DNA of 19,705 nt from DATESG01 sp035270925 (GTDB lineage Bacteria > Bacillota_I > Bacilli_A > RFN20 > CAG-826). The position numbers and the translations under genes are program-made. Numbering within the stretch: the first letter of the stretch is position 1; every line of letters starts with the position of its first letter. Under the pieces are notes generated by a model. It saw only the letters and a program-made list of their open reading frames with translations, was not told where the DNA came from and ran no database searches. The stretch spans positions 1-19,705 of the forward strand of contig DATESG010000076.1 in NCBI GenBank assembly GCA_035270925.1, written 5' to 3'. Below, one piece after another: positions 1-7,185 of the stretch.

Positions 1-29
1 CTATATCTTCATGTGCGTTTTCCAATTAA

Positions 30-57
30 TGGTAAAATAACATCAATGAGAAAGGAG
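30..57 (+). promoter_or_regulatory. Promoter and RBS of the lipoprotein gene
   Basis: An extended -10 element, TGGTAAAAT, lies at 30-38. A strong ribosome binding site, AAAGGAG, lies at 51-57, five bases before the ATG at 63. No convincing -35 is visible, as is usual for extended -10 promoters. The short transcript leader shows no riboswitch-like structure. Confidence 0.5.
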
Positions 58-62
58 TAAAT

Positions 63-1079
63 ATGAAATTTCTCAAAAAAATAGTTTTTATTCCAGTCCT
101 AGGCCTTGTCCTTGCTGGCTGTAATCCAAGTTCCACTGCGACAGTTACTGTTGCGGTTGCTAATGAAAGAGTCGCTCGCGCAATGGGGCAAACAGCACTC
201 AGCGGAACACTAAATTCATTAACGATGAGTTTAAGTGGAGATTTAGATCTGACAGTCGCAAACTTTGACGCCGAGGATACTTTACTAAACGAGATGAGTT
301 TAGAATCTAGCGCCACTCTTGATCTTAAAGCGAAAGACTTAGGTAAAGAGACGATGGCGGCCTCCCTCGTTGCGACAGCGAGCCTAAAGCTTGTCGAGGA
401 TGATGAGGAAGTATTTAATGAATCAGTAACTGCAAGCGCTTATCTCAGTGAGATGTGGCTCTACCTCAACGCTACTGGCGTTGGTGAACTGCTTGGCATG
501 GAGGAAGCAAACCTTAAAGGCAAAGTTAACGTTGAAGGAATGCTTGACTTAGAAGCTCTTCCCGTTCCAACAACCGAATTAACAAGTGCGGAATTTGAAG
601 AAATGACCGGCATGTTAGAAACAATGCTAATGGAAGTCGAAACCGTTTCCGCTAAAGAAACAAATGGCGACCTTGTCGTAACATACACGATTACCCTCGA
701 GGATATCGTTGATATTATTGTCGCCGCCGCAACTTTCGATAATTCGGAAATGACCACAAGTGAAATCGAAGCCTTCCGTCAAGAAGGAATGACCGAGCTT
801 GCTAAATTGGTCAAAATCAACAGCGCTAAAATCGTTGTTGGTGTTTCTAAACTTGGTTATCTCAACCGTCTAGATGTTGATGTCGACGTTATCCTCACAA
901 TCGAAAATTATGAGTCTGATTATGTTGACTATGAATATGTTGAAGTTTTTACTGGGAAAACAGTTGTCCATATCGATACTCTCGTTGCGTTTGCAATGGA
1001 TATTAACGGTAATGTCACAATTACACTTCCAACTGATTTAGATACCTATCCATTAATCGAAGAGTCACAAAACTTCTAG
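63..1079 (+). CDS. Secreted lipoprotein of unknown function
   Basis: The 338-aa product begins with a lipoprotein signal peptide: Lys at 2, 5 and 6, a hydrophobic core at about 7-17, and a lipobox VLAGC with the lipidated Cys at residue 20. It should therefore be processed by Lgt and signal peptidase II and anchored on the outer face of the membrane. The mature part is acidic, rich in Thr, Ser and Val, and alternates polar and hydrophobic residues in a way that suggests extended beta structure (for example around 85-135 and 265-325). I recognise no catalytic motif and no family. Solute-binding proteins usually look different, so a structural or adhesin-like role is as likely as transport. ATG at 63 is chosen because of the AAAGGAG five bases upstream. 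The gene has its own promoter and ends at a terminator shared with the convergent gene, so it is probably monocistronic. Confidence 0.85.
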   Translation: MKFLKKIVFIPVLGLVLAGCNPSSTATVTVAVANERVARAMGQTALSGTLNSLTMSLSGDLDLTVANFDAEDTLLNEMSLESSATLDLKAKDLGKETMAASLVATASLKLVEDDEEVFNESVTASAYLSEMWLYLNATGVGELLGMEEANLKGKVNVEGMLDLEALPVPTTELTSAEFEEMTGMLETMLMEVETVSAKETNGDLVVTYTITLEDIVDIIVAAATFDNSEMTTSEIEAFRQEGMTELAKLVKINSAKIVVGVSKLGYLNRLDVDVDVILTIENYESDYVDYEYVEVFTGKTVVHIDTLVAFAMDINGNVTITLPTDLDTYPLIEESQNF

Positions 1080-1090
1080 ATTAGAACTAG

Positions 1091-1125
1091 TTTTCAAAAA
1101 TAAAGGACCAGCAATGGTCCTTTTC
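1091..1125. terminator. Bidirectional intrinsic terminator between convergent genes
   Basis: A perfect 9-bp stem, AAAGGACCA (1102-1110) with TGGTCCTTT (1115-1123), closes a GCAA loop. Read leftwards it is followed by a U-rich tract (complement of 1095-1104); read rightwards the U-run is short (1121-1124). It sits between the stop of the lipoprotein gene and the stop of the leftward gene at 1126 and can serve both. Confidence 0.8.
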
Positions 1126-1689
1126 CTATATCTTGATATATCTTTCGGGGAGGTATATCAGTTCTTTGCTCACTAACGGAGCGTATATTACGTAGTTTAA
1201 TTGTGGTTGGAAGTGCGGGTTTAAATGTGGGATAAGTTCAATGTAAGTAAGATATACTCTTTTGCCTTCCGTTAACGATTCATCAATTTTATAGTACCGT
1301 GGTCGGGCTTCGCTTGAATTAAAGTAATTTAGAAACTTCTTCTCGCTATATTTTTTATTCTTCTTCTGGTTTAACGCTTCAATGTTTTTGATGATTCTTA
1401 CGAAAAACTTTTCGTCGACCATTAAAGCTCGGTTGGGGGCAAAAAGTGCTAAGGTCACATGATTTTTATCCTTACCCTCACTATAGGCAACTCGAACTGT
1501 ATAGCAAACACCAATAAACCCTTCCTTAACTAAATTTTGCCTTTGGTAGTAAGCTCTTGTTAAAAAGTCATTGAATCTTGAGGTGATTTTTTCCCTGTTA
1601 AGAATGTAAGCAAAATCTTCATTCTTAAAAAGCATTTTTTGATATGCAAAGTTATCAATCGTTTTTTCAAGTGACTCTAAGTTAATCAT
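1126..1689 (-). CDS. Conserved-looking hypothetical protein, 187 aa
   Basis: The product is a soluble, basic protein of 187 residues without signal peptide or membrane segment. I do not recognise the family. Visible features are a helical N-terminal third rich in Lys, Asn, Tyr and Phe (residues 1-55), a central strand-like stretch containing HVTLALFAPNRALM (about 78-91), a Lys-rich patch KKNKKYSEKK, and a C-terminal part with many Tyr, Pro and Leu residues. No catalytic signature can be named. The ATG at 1689 is the only sensible start, yet no Shine-Dalgarno sequence precedes it. A TATAAT ends only six bases upstream of the ATG, so the mRNA may be leaderless. Codon use resembles the neighbours. 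It is divergent from tldD and convergent with the lipoprotein gene, so nothing links it to a pathway. Confidence 0.72.
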   Translation of the reverse strand: MINLESLEKTIDNFAYQKMLFKNEDFAYILNREKITSRFNDFLTRAYYQRQNLVKEGFIGVCYTVRVAYSEGKDKNHVTLALFAPNRALMVDEKFFVRIIKNIEALNQKKNKKYSEKKFLNYFNSSEARPRYYKIDESLTEGKRVYLTYIELIPHLNPHFQPQLNYVIYAPLVSKELIYLPERYIKI

Positions 1690-1695
1690 GGTTTT

Positions 1696-1726
1696 ATTAT
1701 ACTAAAGTAAGCGCTTTAAATGTCGA
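1696..1726 (-). promoter_or_regulatory. Putative promoter for a leaderless mRNA
   Basis: Read leftwards, TCGACA (complement of 1721-1726, five of six matches to TTGACA) is followed after a long 19-bp spacer by a perfect TATAAT (complement of 1696-1701). Transcription would start about seven bases later, essentially at the ATG of the 187-aa gene. The long spacer lowers confidence. Confidence 0.4.
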
Positions 1727-1740
1727 AAATTCGTGTATCG

Positions 1741-1767
1741 TGATATAATTTCAATGATAATAAGGAG
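1741..1767 (+). promoter_or_regulatory. Promoter and RBS of tldD-pmbA
   Basis: An extended -10, TGATATAAT, lies at 1741-1749, and AAGGAG lies at 1762-1767, nine bases before the ATG at 1777. No good -35 is present. The promoter is divergent from that of the 187-aa gene within an 87-bp intergenic region. Confidence 0.65.
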
Positions 1768-1776
1768 AAATATACA

Positions 1777-3171
1777 ATGATTACTAAAAAAGTTGCTGTT
1801 CAAGTTCTTAATGCCGCACTAGCAACTGGTGGTGATTTTGCAGAAATATTCCTCGAAGAGACATATAGTAATAACTTAAATGTCGATTCTGGAAAAACGC
1901 AACCTCCCAGTTCTGCCGTTAGCTATGGTGCCGGAGTTAGAATTCTTAAAAAACTACAAAGTGTCTATGGTTATACTAATGACCTTTCTTTAAAGGGTCT
2001 AGTTAAACTTGCAACCCAACTATCTGCCTCTTTTTCAGGCGCACAAGAAATTTTTGTGACCGAAATAGAAAAAGTTAAATTCAACAATAAACATAAGGTT
2101 TCTACACCTTTGAGCAGCGTTGAAACTAAAAAGAAAATTGACCTACTCAAAAAAGGCGATGCTGTCATGCGTGAATTTGATACCCGCATTGTTAGAACAA
2201 TCGCAGTTCTAATTATGAGTGACCGTAATATTGAAATTTTTAATAGTGACGGCAAACATTTCCAAGACAGTCAAGAAAGAGTCCGTTTTGTTTTACAAGC
2301 AATTGCAATGCAACCTGGCGCATTTGAAACCGGTTTTACTGGGCCTGGCGCTCATGCTGGCTTTGACTTTGTTGAAGGTCTTGATATTGAGCAAGAAGCT
2401 CGTGATGTTGCGGACCTTGCCGTTCGTAAGTTAAGCGCCAAAGATTGCCCAAGTGGCGTGATGCCAGTCGTAATTGGTAATGGTTTTGGAGGTGTAATTT
2501 TCCATGAAGCTTGTGGCCACCCTCTAGAAGCTAGCGCCGTTAGCAAAGGTCTTTCCCCATTTGCCGGAAAACTCGGTCAAAAAGTTGCCCACGAATCAGT
2601 TACCGCCATTGATGATGGAACAATTCCCAACGCTTGGGGTTCTAACAACATCGATGATGAAGGTGTCGCAACCCAACATAACGTTCTGATCAAAGATGGC
2701 GTTTTACAAAACTACTTAATCGACCGATTTAATGGTCGGAGAATGAATAGAGAATCGACCGGAGCCGGACGTCGTGAATCATATAAATATGAAACGACAA
2801 GCCGGATGTCCAACACCTACATCGCCGCTGGCAAACATAGCAAAGATGAAGTAATCGGCTCAGTCAAACTAGGCCTATACGCTAAAAAACTCGGTGGTGG
2901 TTCTGTTAACCCCACAACAGGTGACTTTAACTTTGCCGCTGATGAAGCCTATATCATTCGTAATGGTAAAGTGTGTGAACTTGTTAAAGGCGCGACCTTA
3001 ATTGGTAATGGTGCCGAAATTCTCACAAAAATTGATATGATTGCCAATGATTTAGAAAGAGCCCAAGGAATGTGCGGAGCTGCAAGTGGTTCAATCCCAA
3101 CTGATGTTGGTCAACCAACCCTTCGCGTCAGTGCCATTACTGTTGGTGGGCAAGGAGGAAAACTTAAATGA
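1777..3171 (+). CDS. tldD: TldD family metalloprotease subunit
   Basis: This is the catalytic subunit of the TldD/TldE heterodimeric zinc peptidase (family M103, formerly U62). In E. coli the pair degrades unfolded peptides, trims the leader from the gyrase-targeting microcin B17, and affects CcdA stability. The 464-aa length is normal. The metal motif HEACGH is at residues 243-248 (an HExxxH pattern), inside the conserved block FHEACGHPLEA. A candidate third ligand is Cys433 in the C-terminal MCGAASGSIP block, followed by the conserved DVGQPTLRV. A conserved DDEGVATQHNVLI stretch follows the metal site. AAGGAG precedes ATG 1777. The stop TGA overlaps the pmbA start in an ATGA, so the two are translationally coupled, as expected for subunits of one complex. 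No precursor peptide gene is visible nearby, so the natural substrate here is unknown. Confidence 0.93.
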   Translation: MITKKVAVQVLNAALATGGDFAEIFLEETYSNNLNVDSGKTQPPSSAVSYGAGVRILKKLQSVYGYTNDLSLKGLVKLATQLSASFSGAQEIFVTEIEKVKFNNKHKVSTPLSSVETKKKIDLLKKGDAVMREFDTRIVRTIAVLIMSDRNIEIFNSDGKHFQDSQERVRFVLQAIAMQPGAFETGFTGPGAHAGFDFVEGLDIEQEARDVADLAVRKLSAKDCPSGVMPVVIGNGFGGVIFHEACGHPLEASAVSKGLSPFAGKLGQKVAHESVTAIDDGTIPNAWGSNNIDDEGVATQHNVLIKDGVLQNYLIDRFNGRRMNRESTGAGRRESYKYETTSRMSNTYIAAGKHSKDEVIGSVKLGLYAKKLGGGSVNPTTGDFNFAADEAYIIRNGKVCELVKGATLIGNGAEILTKIDMIANDLERAQGMCGAASGSIPTDVGQPTLRVSAITVGGQGGKLK

Positions 3172-4490
3172 AAACTGCAAAGTTTTTTGAATTAGCCAAA
3201 CTTCATGGACTAGAATCTTGTGAAGTTGTAATTAGTAAAGATACTAGTATTGATATGAACGTCTACCAAGCTGAAGTTGAAAACTATAGCATTGCTGATT
3301 CCCGTGTAATTTACGCGAGAGGAATTCTTAACGGCAAAATGGGTTTTGCCGTTAGTGAAAAAGACGATGCCAAAACTCCAGAATATCTTGTTAAACAAAT
3401 TATCATCAGCGCTAGTAATAGTGAATCTGACGATGTTGCAATCATTTTTAAGGGCAGTGAAAAATATAAAAAACGTAACATGTTTAATAAAAAGATCACC
3501 GCATTGAGTGAGGAAGCCAAACTCCAAAATCTCTTTATTATTGAAAAGAAGCTGAAAGCCTACGACTCACGTATTAGCGATGTTGATGCTGCTAGTTATT
3601 CTGAAAGTGAAAGCCAACTTGAACTTTATAACTCATTTGGCCTTAAACTAAAGGAAAGTGACAACCACTTCTACTACTATGCTTCTGTCGTTATTAAAGA
3701 AGGCGAAGAAGTTAAGACTGGTTATAAAGTTGCCTTATTCAATGATCCAGACGCGCTTGATATTGATTTATTTGTTAAACAAGTCGCCGAAGATGGATTA
3801 TCTAAACTAGGGGGCAAACCTTGTAAGAGCGGAAAATATCCAACTTTAATTAACCCTAAAGTTACTTCTTCACTCCTTGCAGCCTACTTAGGCAGTGCAA
3901 ACGCGGAACGTGTTCAAAAGAAATCATCATTATTTATTGATAAACTTGGGACCAAGGTTGCAAGTTCGAAAATTACTGTTCTCGATGCTCCCCTGACAAA
4001 AAATATCTTCTATACGTATTTTGACGGTGAAGGTGTCGCCAAATTTAATAAACCTGTCATTGAAAAAGGTGTCTTAAAAACTTTCTTCCACAACTTAAGT
4101 ACCGCCGCAAAAGCCGGGGTTTCGACAACGGCCAACGGCTCAAATAGCGGTGGAAAAATTGGTATCAGTATTAGCAATATCGTACTCAAACCAGGCCGTA
4201 AATCCAGCGAAGAATTGATGAAGGATATCAAAGAGGGCTTCTACCTTACCGAGGTTCAAGGCCTTCACTCCGGTCTCAATCCAACAAGCGGAGACTTCTC
4301 TTTACAAGCAAGTGGTTTCATGATTAGAGATGGCAAGTTTGCCGAACCAGTTAATCTTGTGACGATTGCTGGCAATCTTCAAAAACTATTCCTTGATGTT
4401 AAAGCTGTTGCTAATGAAAACGAGTTACAACTCTCTTCTTACACAACTTCCAGCATCCTTGTAAAAAAACTCGCTGTTTCCGGCGAATAA
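3168..4490 (+). CDS. pmbA: TldE/PmbA family, TldD partner subunit
   Basis: This 440-aa protein is the non-catalytic partner (TldE/PmbA) of the preceding TldD. It has the same two-domain layout and the shared family blocks: FDGEGVAKFNKPVIEKGVLK (about residues 284-303), the Gly/Asn/Ser stretch that follows, and a C-terminal GLNPTSGDFSLQASG. As expected for TldE, the HExxxH motif is missing from the position it occupies in TldD. Known biology from E. coli: both subunits are needed for activity, and peptides are threaded between them as extended strands. The ATG lies inside the 4-bp overlap with tldD. A strong terminator follows at 4512, so tldD-pmbA is a two-gene operon. The naming is firm; the physiological substrate is not predictable. 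Confidence 0.92.
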   Translation: MKTAKFFELAKLHGLESCEVVISKDTSIDMNVYQAEVENYSIADSRVIYARGILNGKMGFAVSEKDDAKTPEYLVKQIIISASNSESDDVAIIFKGSEKYKKRNMFNKKITALSEEAKLQNLFIIEKKLKAYDSRISDVDAASYSESESQLELYNSFGLKLKESDNHFYYYASVVIKEGEEVKTGYKVALFNDPDALDIDLFVKQVAEDGLSKLGGKPCKSGKYPTLINPKVTSSLLAAYLGSANAERVQKKSSLFIDKLGTKVASSKITVLDAPLTKNIFYTYFDGEGVAKFNKPVIEKGVLKTFFHNLSTAAKAGVSTTANGSNSGGKIGISISNIVLKPGRKSSEELMKDIKEGFYLTEVQGLHSGLNPTSGDFSLQASGFMIRDGKFAEPVNLVTIAGNLQKLFLDVKAVANENELQLSSYTTSSILVKKLAVSGE

Positions 4491-4511
4491 TTACACTCTA
4501 TACAAAATAAA

Positions 4512-4548
4512 ATGCCTCACTGTATTAATTTACAATGAGGCGTTTTTT
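4512..4548. terminator. Intrinsic terminator after pmbA, shared with degV
   Basis: Arms 4512-4524 and 4531-4543 form a 13-bp stem with one C/A mismatch and one G-T pair around a six-base loop. A T-run follows at 4543-4548 on the + strand. The complement of the A-rich stretch 4503-4512 supplies a U-tract for leftward transcription, so it may also terminate degV, whose stop lies at 4547. Confidence 0.85.
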
Positions 4549-5401
4549 ATTTTCTAATATAGAGAATTCCGATTGTTCCCGGACCACAGTGGGCGGAAAT
4601 TACCGCCCCTGCTTCAGTAATATGAATGTTTTTCTCGGGTACGTGCTTCTTCAATTTATCTAAGTAATATTTTACATAATCAGGTGCCATGCTATGAGTA
4701 ATAAAAACGTTATTAACATCAATTCCGGCTTTAAGATCTTGCAAAAAAACATCAAAAAGCCGATCTAGGGCTCGGGTTATTTTCCCTTTAGGGGTATCGG
4801 CAACGATAAGCTTAGCATCATTCATTTGGATAAAAGGATGAGCTTTGAGCATTTTGCCAAAAATGTACTTGGCCCCACTTATGCGGCCACCCATATAAAT
4901 AATGTCAAGGCTTTCAACAATGAATTGTGCTCTAACTTTAGGGACTAGCGAAATCATATAGTCCGCAGTCTCATCAAGTGTGTGGCCTTCATCTAAATGT
5001 TTGCGACCATTTAGAATTAATAAACCAGTTCCTGAAGATAATGATAATGAGTCTACAATCCGAATTGGAAAATCTTCCATCAATTCCGCAGCAATTTTAG
5101 CACTTTGCATCGTTGAAGACATATTAGAACCGATTCCAGTTACAATTACTCCATCATATCCATCGGCCTTAATTTGTTTAAAAGTTTGTAAAAAAACCTC
5201 AGGATTTACTGCACTCGTTTTTGGCAGTTGCTTTGTTTCATCCATGAGTTTATATAGCTCTTCAGTCGTTATTTCTACCGTATCAAGAAATGTTTTTTCG
5301 TTAATCGTCACATGAAGTGGTAAAACTTCACAGTCAAGACGTCCGTATAACTCCTTGGTTAGGTCAGCGGTCGTGTCGGTCACAATTTTAATTTTGGCCA
5401 T
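4547..5401 (-). CDS. DegV family fatty-acid-binding protein
   Basis: The 284-aa product has the DegV/FakB signature: an N-terminal KIVTDTTADL at residues 4-13, the lipid-contacting Thr-Ser pair TSAV at 62-65, the Gly/Ser-rich loop TGIGSNMSSTMQSA at 88-101, and VDSLSLSSGTGLLIL from about 116. FakB proteins of this family hold a fatty acid for phosphorylation by FakA, which feeds exogenous fatty acids into phospholipid synthesis. No fakA is present in the window, so the exact function is inferred from family only. The start is supported by GGAGG (complement of 5407-5411) five bases upstream. A TATAAT (complement of 5431-5436) lies about 30 bases upstream, so the gene has its own promoter, divergent from mscL, and ends at the terminator shared with pmbA. 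It is probably monocistronic. Confidence 0.9.
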   Translation of the reverse strand: MAKIKIVTDTTADLTKELYGRLDCEVLPLHVTINEKTFLDTVEITTEELYKLMDETKQLPKTSAVNPEVFLQTFKQIKADGYDGVIVTGIGSNMSSTMQSAKIAAELMEDFPIRIVDSLSLSSGTGLLILNGRKHLDEGHTLDETADYMISLVPKVRAQFIVESLDIIYMGGRISGAKYIFGKMLKAHPFIQMNDAKLIVADTPKGKITRALDRLFDVFLQDLKAGIDVNNVFITHSMAPDYVKYYLDKLKKHVPEKNIHITEAGAVISAHCGPGTIGILYIRK

Positions 5402-5430
5402 TAATACCTCCAGCGTCAGTTTATCTATAT

Positions 5431-5436
5431 ATTATA
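5431..5436 (-). promoter_or_regulatory. -10 element of the degV promoter
   Basis: TATAAT reads leftwards at 5436-5431, about 30 bases before the degV ATG. The -35 region (about 5454-5459, TGTATT on this strand) is weak. This element and the mscL promoter share the 126-bp divergent intergenic region. Confidence 0.45.
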
Positions 5437-5480
5437 CTTAAAAATTTAGTTAAAATACAGTTGTCTTCTCTCTTTAGGTA

Positions 5481-5521
5481 TTTATAGATGCAAATTTAAC
5501 TGCTATAATAATTAAAAGGAG
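5481..5521 (+). promoter_or_regulatory. Promoter and RBS of mscL
   Basis: TTTATA at 5481-5486 (four of six matches to TTGACA) is 17 bp from a perfect -10, TATAAT, at 5504-5509, which also carries the TG extension (TGCTATAAT from 5501). AAGGAG at 5516-5521 is six bases before the ATG. Transcription would begin about at the RBS, giving a very short leader. Confidence 0.65.
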
Positions 5522-5527
5522 AACTTT

Positions 5528-5992
5528 ATGAAGAAATTTTTTACAGATTTTAAAGCCTTTATTACCCGTGGTAATATCTTAGATCTCGCCGTTGGTTTAA
5601 TTATTGGGTCTGCCTTTACGGCAATCGTTAAAAGTTTAGTTAACGATTTATTGATGCCTATTATTGGACTACTTGGCGGTAAATCAATTGGTGAGTGGAA
5701 ATATGTTTTCAAACCCGCCGTTATTGAAGGTGGCGTCGTTGTGACTGCCGAGCATGCTCTATATTATGGTAATTTCATCCAAGCCGTAATTGACTTTGTT
5801 CTTATTGCTTTTGTCCTCTTTCTTATCATTAGAGTCCTTATGAAACTCAACGAGGCGAAAGAAAACCTCAAAGCAAGAACCTTAAAAGAAGCCGAAGCTC
5901 CAGTTCCAGTTCCAGTTGAAGAACCAGCCCCGAGTGCGGAAATCGTTTTATTAACCGAGATTAGAGACGCTCTTAAAAAAGACCAAAAATAA
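5528..5992 (+). CDS. mscL: Large-conductance mechanosensitive channel MscL
   Basis: The 154-aa product is a homopentameric membrane channel that opens under high membrane tension to release solutes during hypo-osmotic shock. The N-terminal amphipathic helix MKKFFTDFKAF is followed by the family hallmark FITRGNILDLAVGLIIG (residues 11-27), the pore-lining first membrane helix. Leu20 and Leu24 occupy the positions of the E. coli gate residues Leu19 and Val23. A periplasmic-type loop spans about 52-78, the second membrane helix is at about 82-106, and a C-terminal helix contains LLTEIRDALKK (141-151). It is about 18 residues longer than the E. coli protein because of a Pro/Val/Glu-rich linker (124-137) before that helix. 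The gene is a single transcription unit with its own promoter and terminator. Identification is firm. Confidence 0.96.
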   Translation: MKKFFTDFKAFITRGNILDLAVGLIIGSAFTAIVKSLVNDLLMPIIGLLGGKSIGEWKYVFKPAVIEGGVVVTAEHALYYGNFIQAVIDFVLIAFVLFLIIRVLMKLNEAKENLKARTLKEAEAPVPVPVEEPAPSAEIVLLTEIRDALKKDQK

Positions 5993-6010
5993 AGAGCCAC
6001 TTAAATATAA

Positions 6011-6046
6011 AACGGCGTAGGAATTAAATCCTGACGCCGTTTTTTT
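6011..6046. terminator. Strong intrinsic terminator after mscL
   Basis: AACGGCGTAGGA (6011-6022) pairs with TCCT (6029-6032) and ACGCCGTT (6034-6041), with G6033 bulged and loop 6023-6028. A run of seven T follows on the + strand (6040-6046). Leftward transcription from the operon ending at 6052 may also stop here, though its U-tract (complement of 6003-6012) is less regular. Confidence 0.88.
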
Positions 6047-6051
6047 AATTT

Positions 6052-7176
6052 CTATTTCTTGATGATTGGCTCACTTAGTTGCCAATGAGGATTATTGGCC
6101 TTAACAATTGCAAGTGTCTCGAGAAATAACTTTATTTCGATTTCCTTGCGATGAGTATCCATTGCTAGTTTCAGCGCTTTGGCAACCCGATTAATTACAA
6201 ATTCGCATTCAGATTCACTCTTGGTGACGATTCCGTTATAAAGTAAGTACGCCCTCAATGATTCCATTGAAATATCATTACTAACAAATTTTCTTTCTTT
6301 GCCACTCATGACTTCGAACCAAAATTTATCTGCTTCTTCTTTGCTTTGGGTTAAGAGGATAATATATAGTTTTTGCGCAAAGGCGCGACTGCTAATTTCA
6401 ACTTCAATATTATCTTTGTTGATAATCATCAGATCAATAAGTTTAAGACTATTTTCATAATCGCCCTTATCGATGTAATCATATATTTTATACATATTAA
6501 CACGACTTGTGAGCGTCGTAATGTCCTCGAACACTTTGATTTCATCAATCGGTTTTTTCTCATAAATGAGTGACTCAATTCTGATTATTTCATTGTATGC
6601 TTCAACGTTGATTTTTTTGGAGAGCATCACTAAGTAATATCCATCCGTCAAGGTGTCTAGTTTAAAAGGCATAATATTATAAACTAATAAAAGCACGCCA
6701 ATTCCCGCAACAATTAAGGCGCTATGATGGATAATTTGCGTTTTCGCCGTGAATAGATAAAGAATTAAGGCGATAATAAATTCAAATACGACCAGAAGCG
6801 AAGGGCCAAATAAATGAAGGCGTGGATTCGCTAATTCTTTTTTCGCAAGAATTCGGGTTTCCCCGGTTAATCCTTGAAAAGACTTAAACCCGAACTTCCA
6901 CTTTTCTTGTGTACGATAAATGCATAAACCCATTACGTTGACCGAAAGAATGCGGTAACCGCCAAGGATAGCGCCAATTACGTGCCCAGCTTCAAAAAGG
7001 AAGACATTAAAGATAATGCCAATCACAATTACAATTGAAGCATAGGTATATTGTTGGCCGAGCGTATAGTAGCCTAAATCACTTAGTGCGGGCTGGACAA
7101 TTCGCAGCCCAATAAATAATGCTATTACAAACATTAGTGCATAGACAATCAGGGTATAAAAGTCTTCTTTTTTCAT
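6052..7176 (-). CDS. M50-like membrane protein with degenerate HExxH motif
   Basis: The 374-aa product resembles site-2-protease-like (M50) membrane proteins of Bacillota. Membrane segments are predicted at about 9-28, 47-70, 124-143 and 151-168. In the second one the expected zinc motif HExxH reads FEAGH (residues 61-65), so the first His ligand is Phe61 (codon TTT, two changes from a His codon) while Glu62 and His65 remain. The typical follow-on GGYRILSV is present, and the third-ligand region is conserved as NIMP at 167-170 with an Asp-Gly pair at 178-179. Residues 185-374 form a soluble, helix-rich tail that may be TPR-like. Either it is a pseudoprotease or it uses altered metal chemistry. 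It is the last gene of the five-gene operon. Its GGAGGA ribosome binding site (complement of 7181-7186) overlaps the first base of the adh stop codon, which suggests coupling. Confidence 0.78.
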   Translation of the reverse strand: MKKEDFYTLIVYALMFVIALFIGLRIVQPALSDLGYYTLGQQYTYASIVIVIGIIFNVFLFEAGHVIGAILGGYRILSVNVMGLCIYRTQEKWKFGFKSFQGLTGETRILAKKELANPRLHLFGPSLLVVFEFIIALILYLFTAKTQIIHHSALIVAGIGVLLLVYNIMPFKLDTLTDGYYLVMLSKKINVEAYNEIIRIESLIYEKKPIDEIKVFEDITTLTSRVNMYKIYDYIDKGDYENSLKLIDLMIINKDNIEVEISSRAFAQKLYIILLTQSKEEADKFWFEVMSGKERKFVSNDISMESLRAYLLYNGIVTKSESECEFVINRVAKALKLAMDTHRKEIEIKLFLETLAIVKANNPHWQLSEPIIKK

Positions 7177-7185
7177 AAATTCCTC

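Noticed and set aside
3168..3175. TGA read as tryptophan, as in Mycoplasma
   Set aside because: TGA acts as stop in the tldD/pmbA and psuG/tetR ATGA overlaps, with proteins of normal length on both sides, and Trp codons are TGG.
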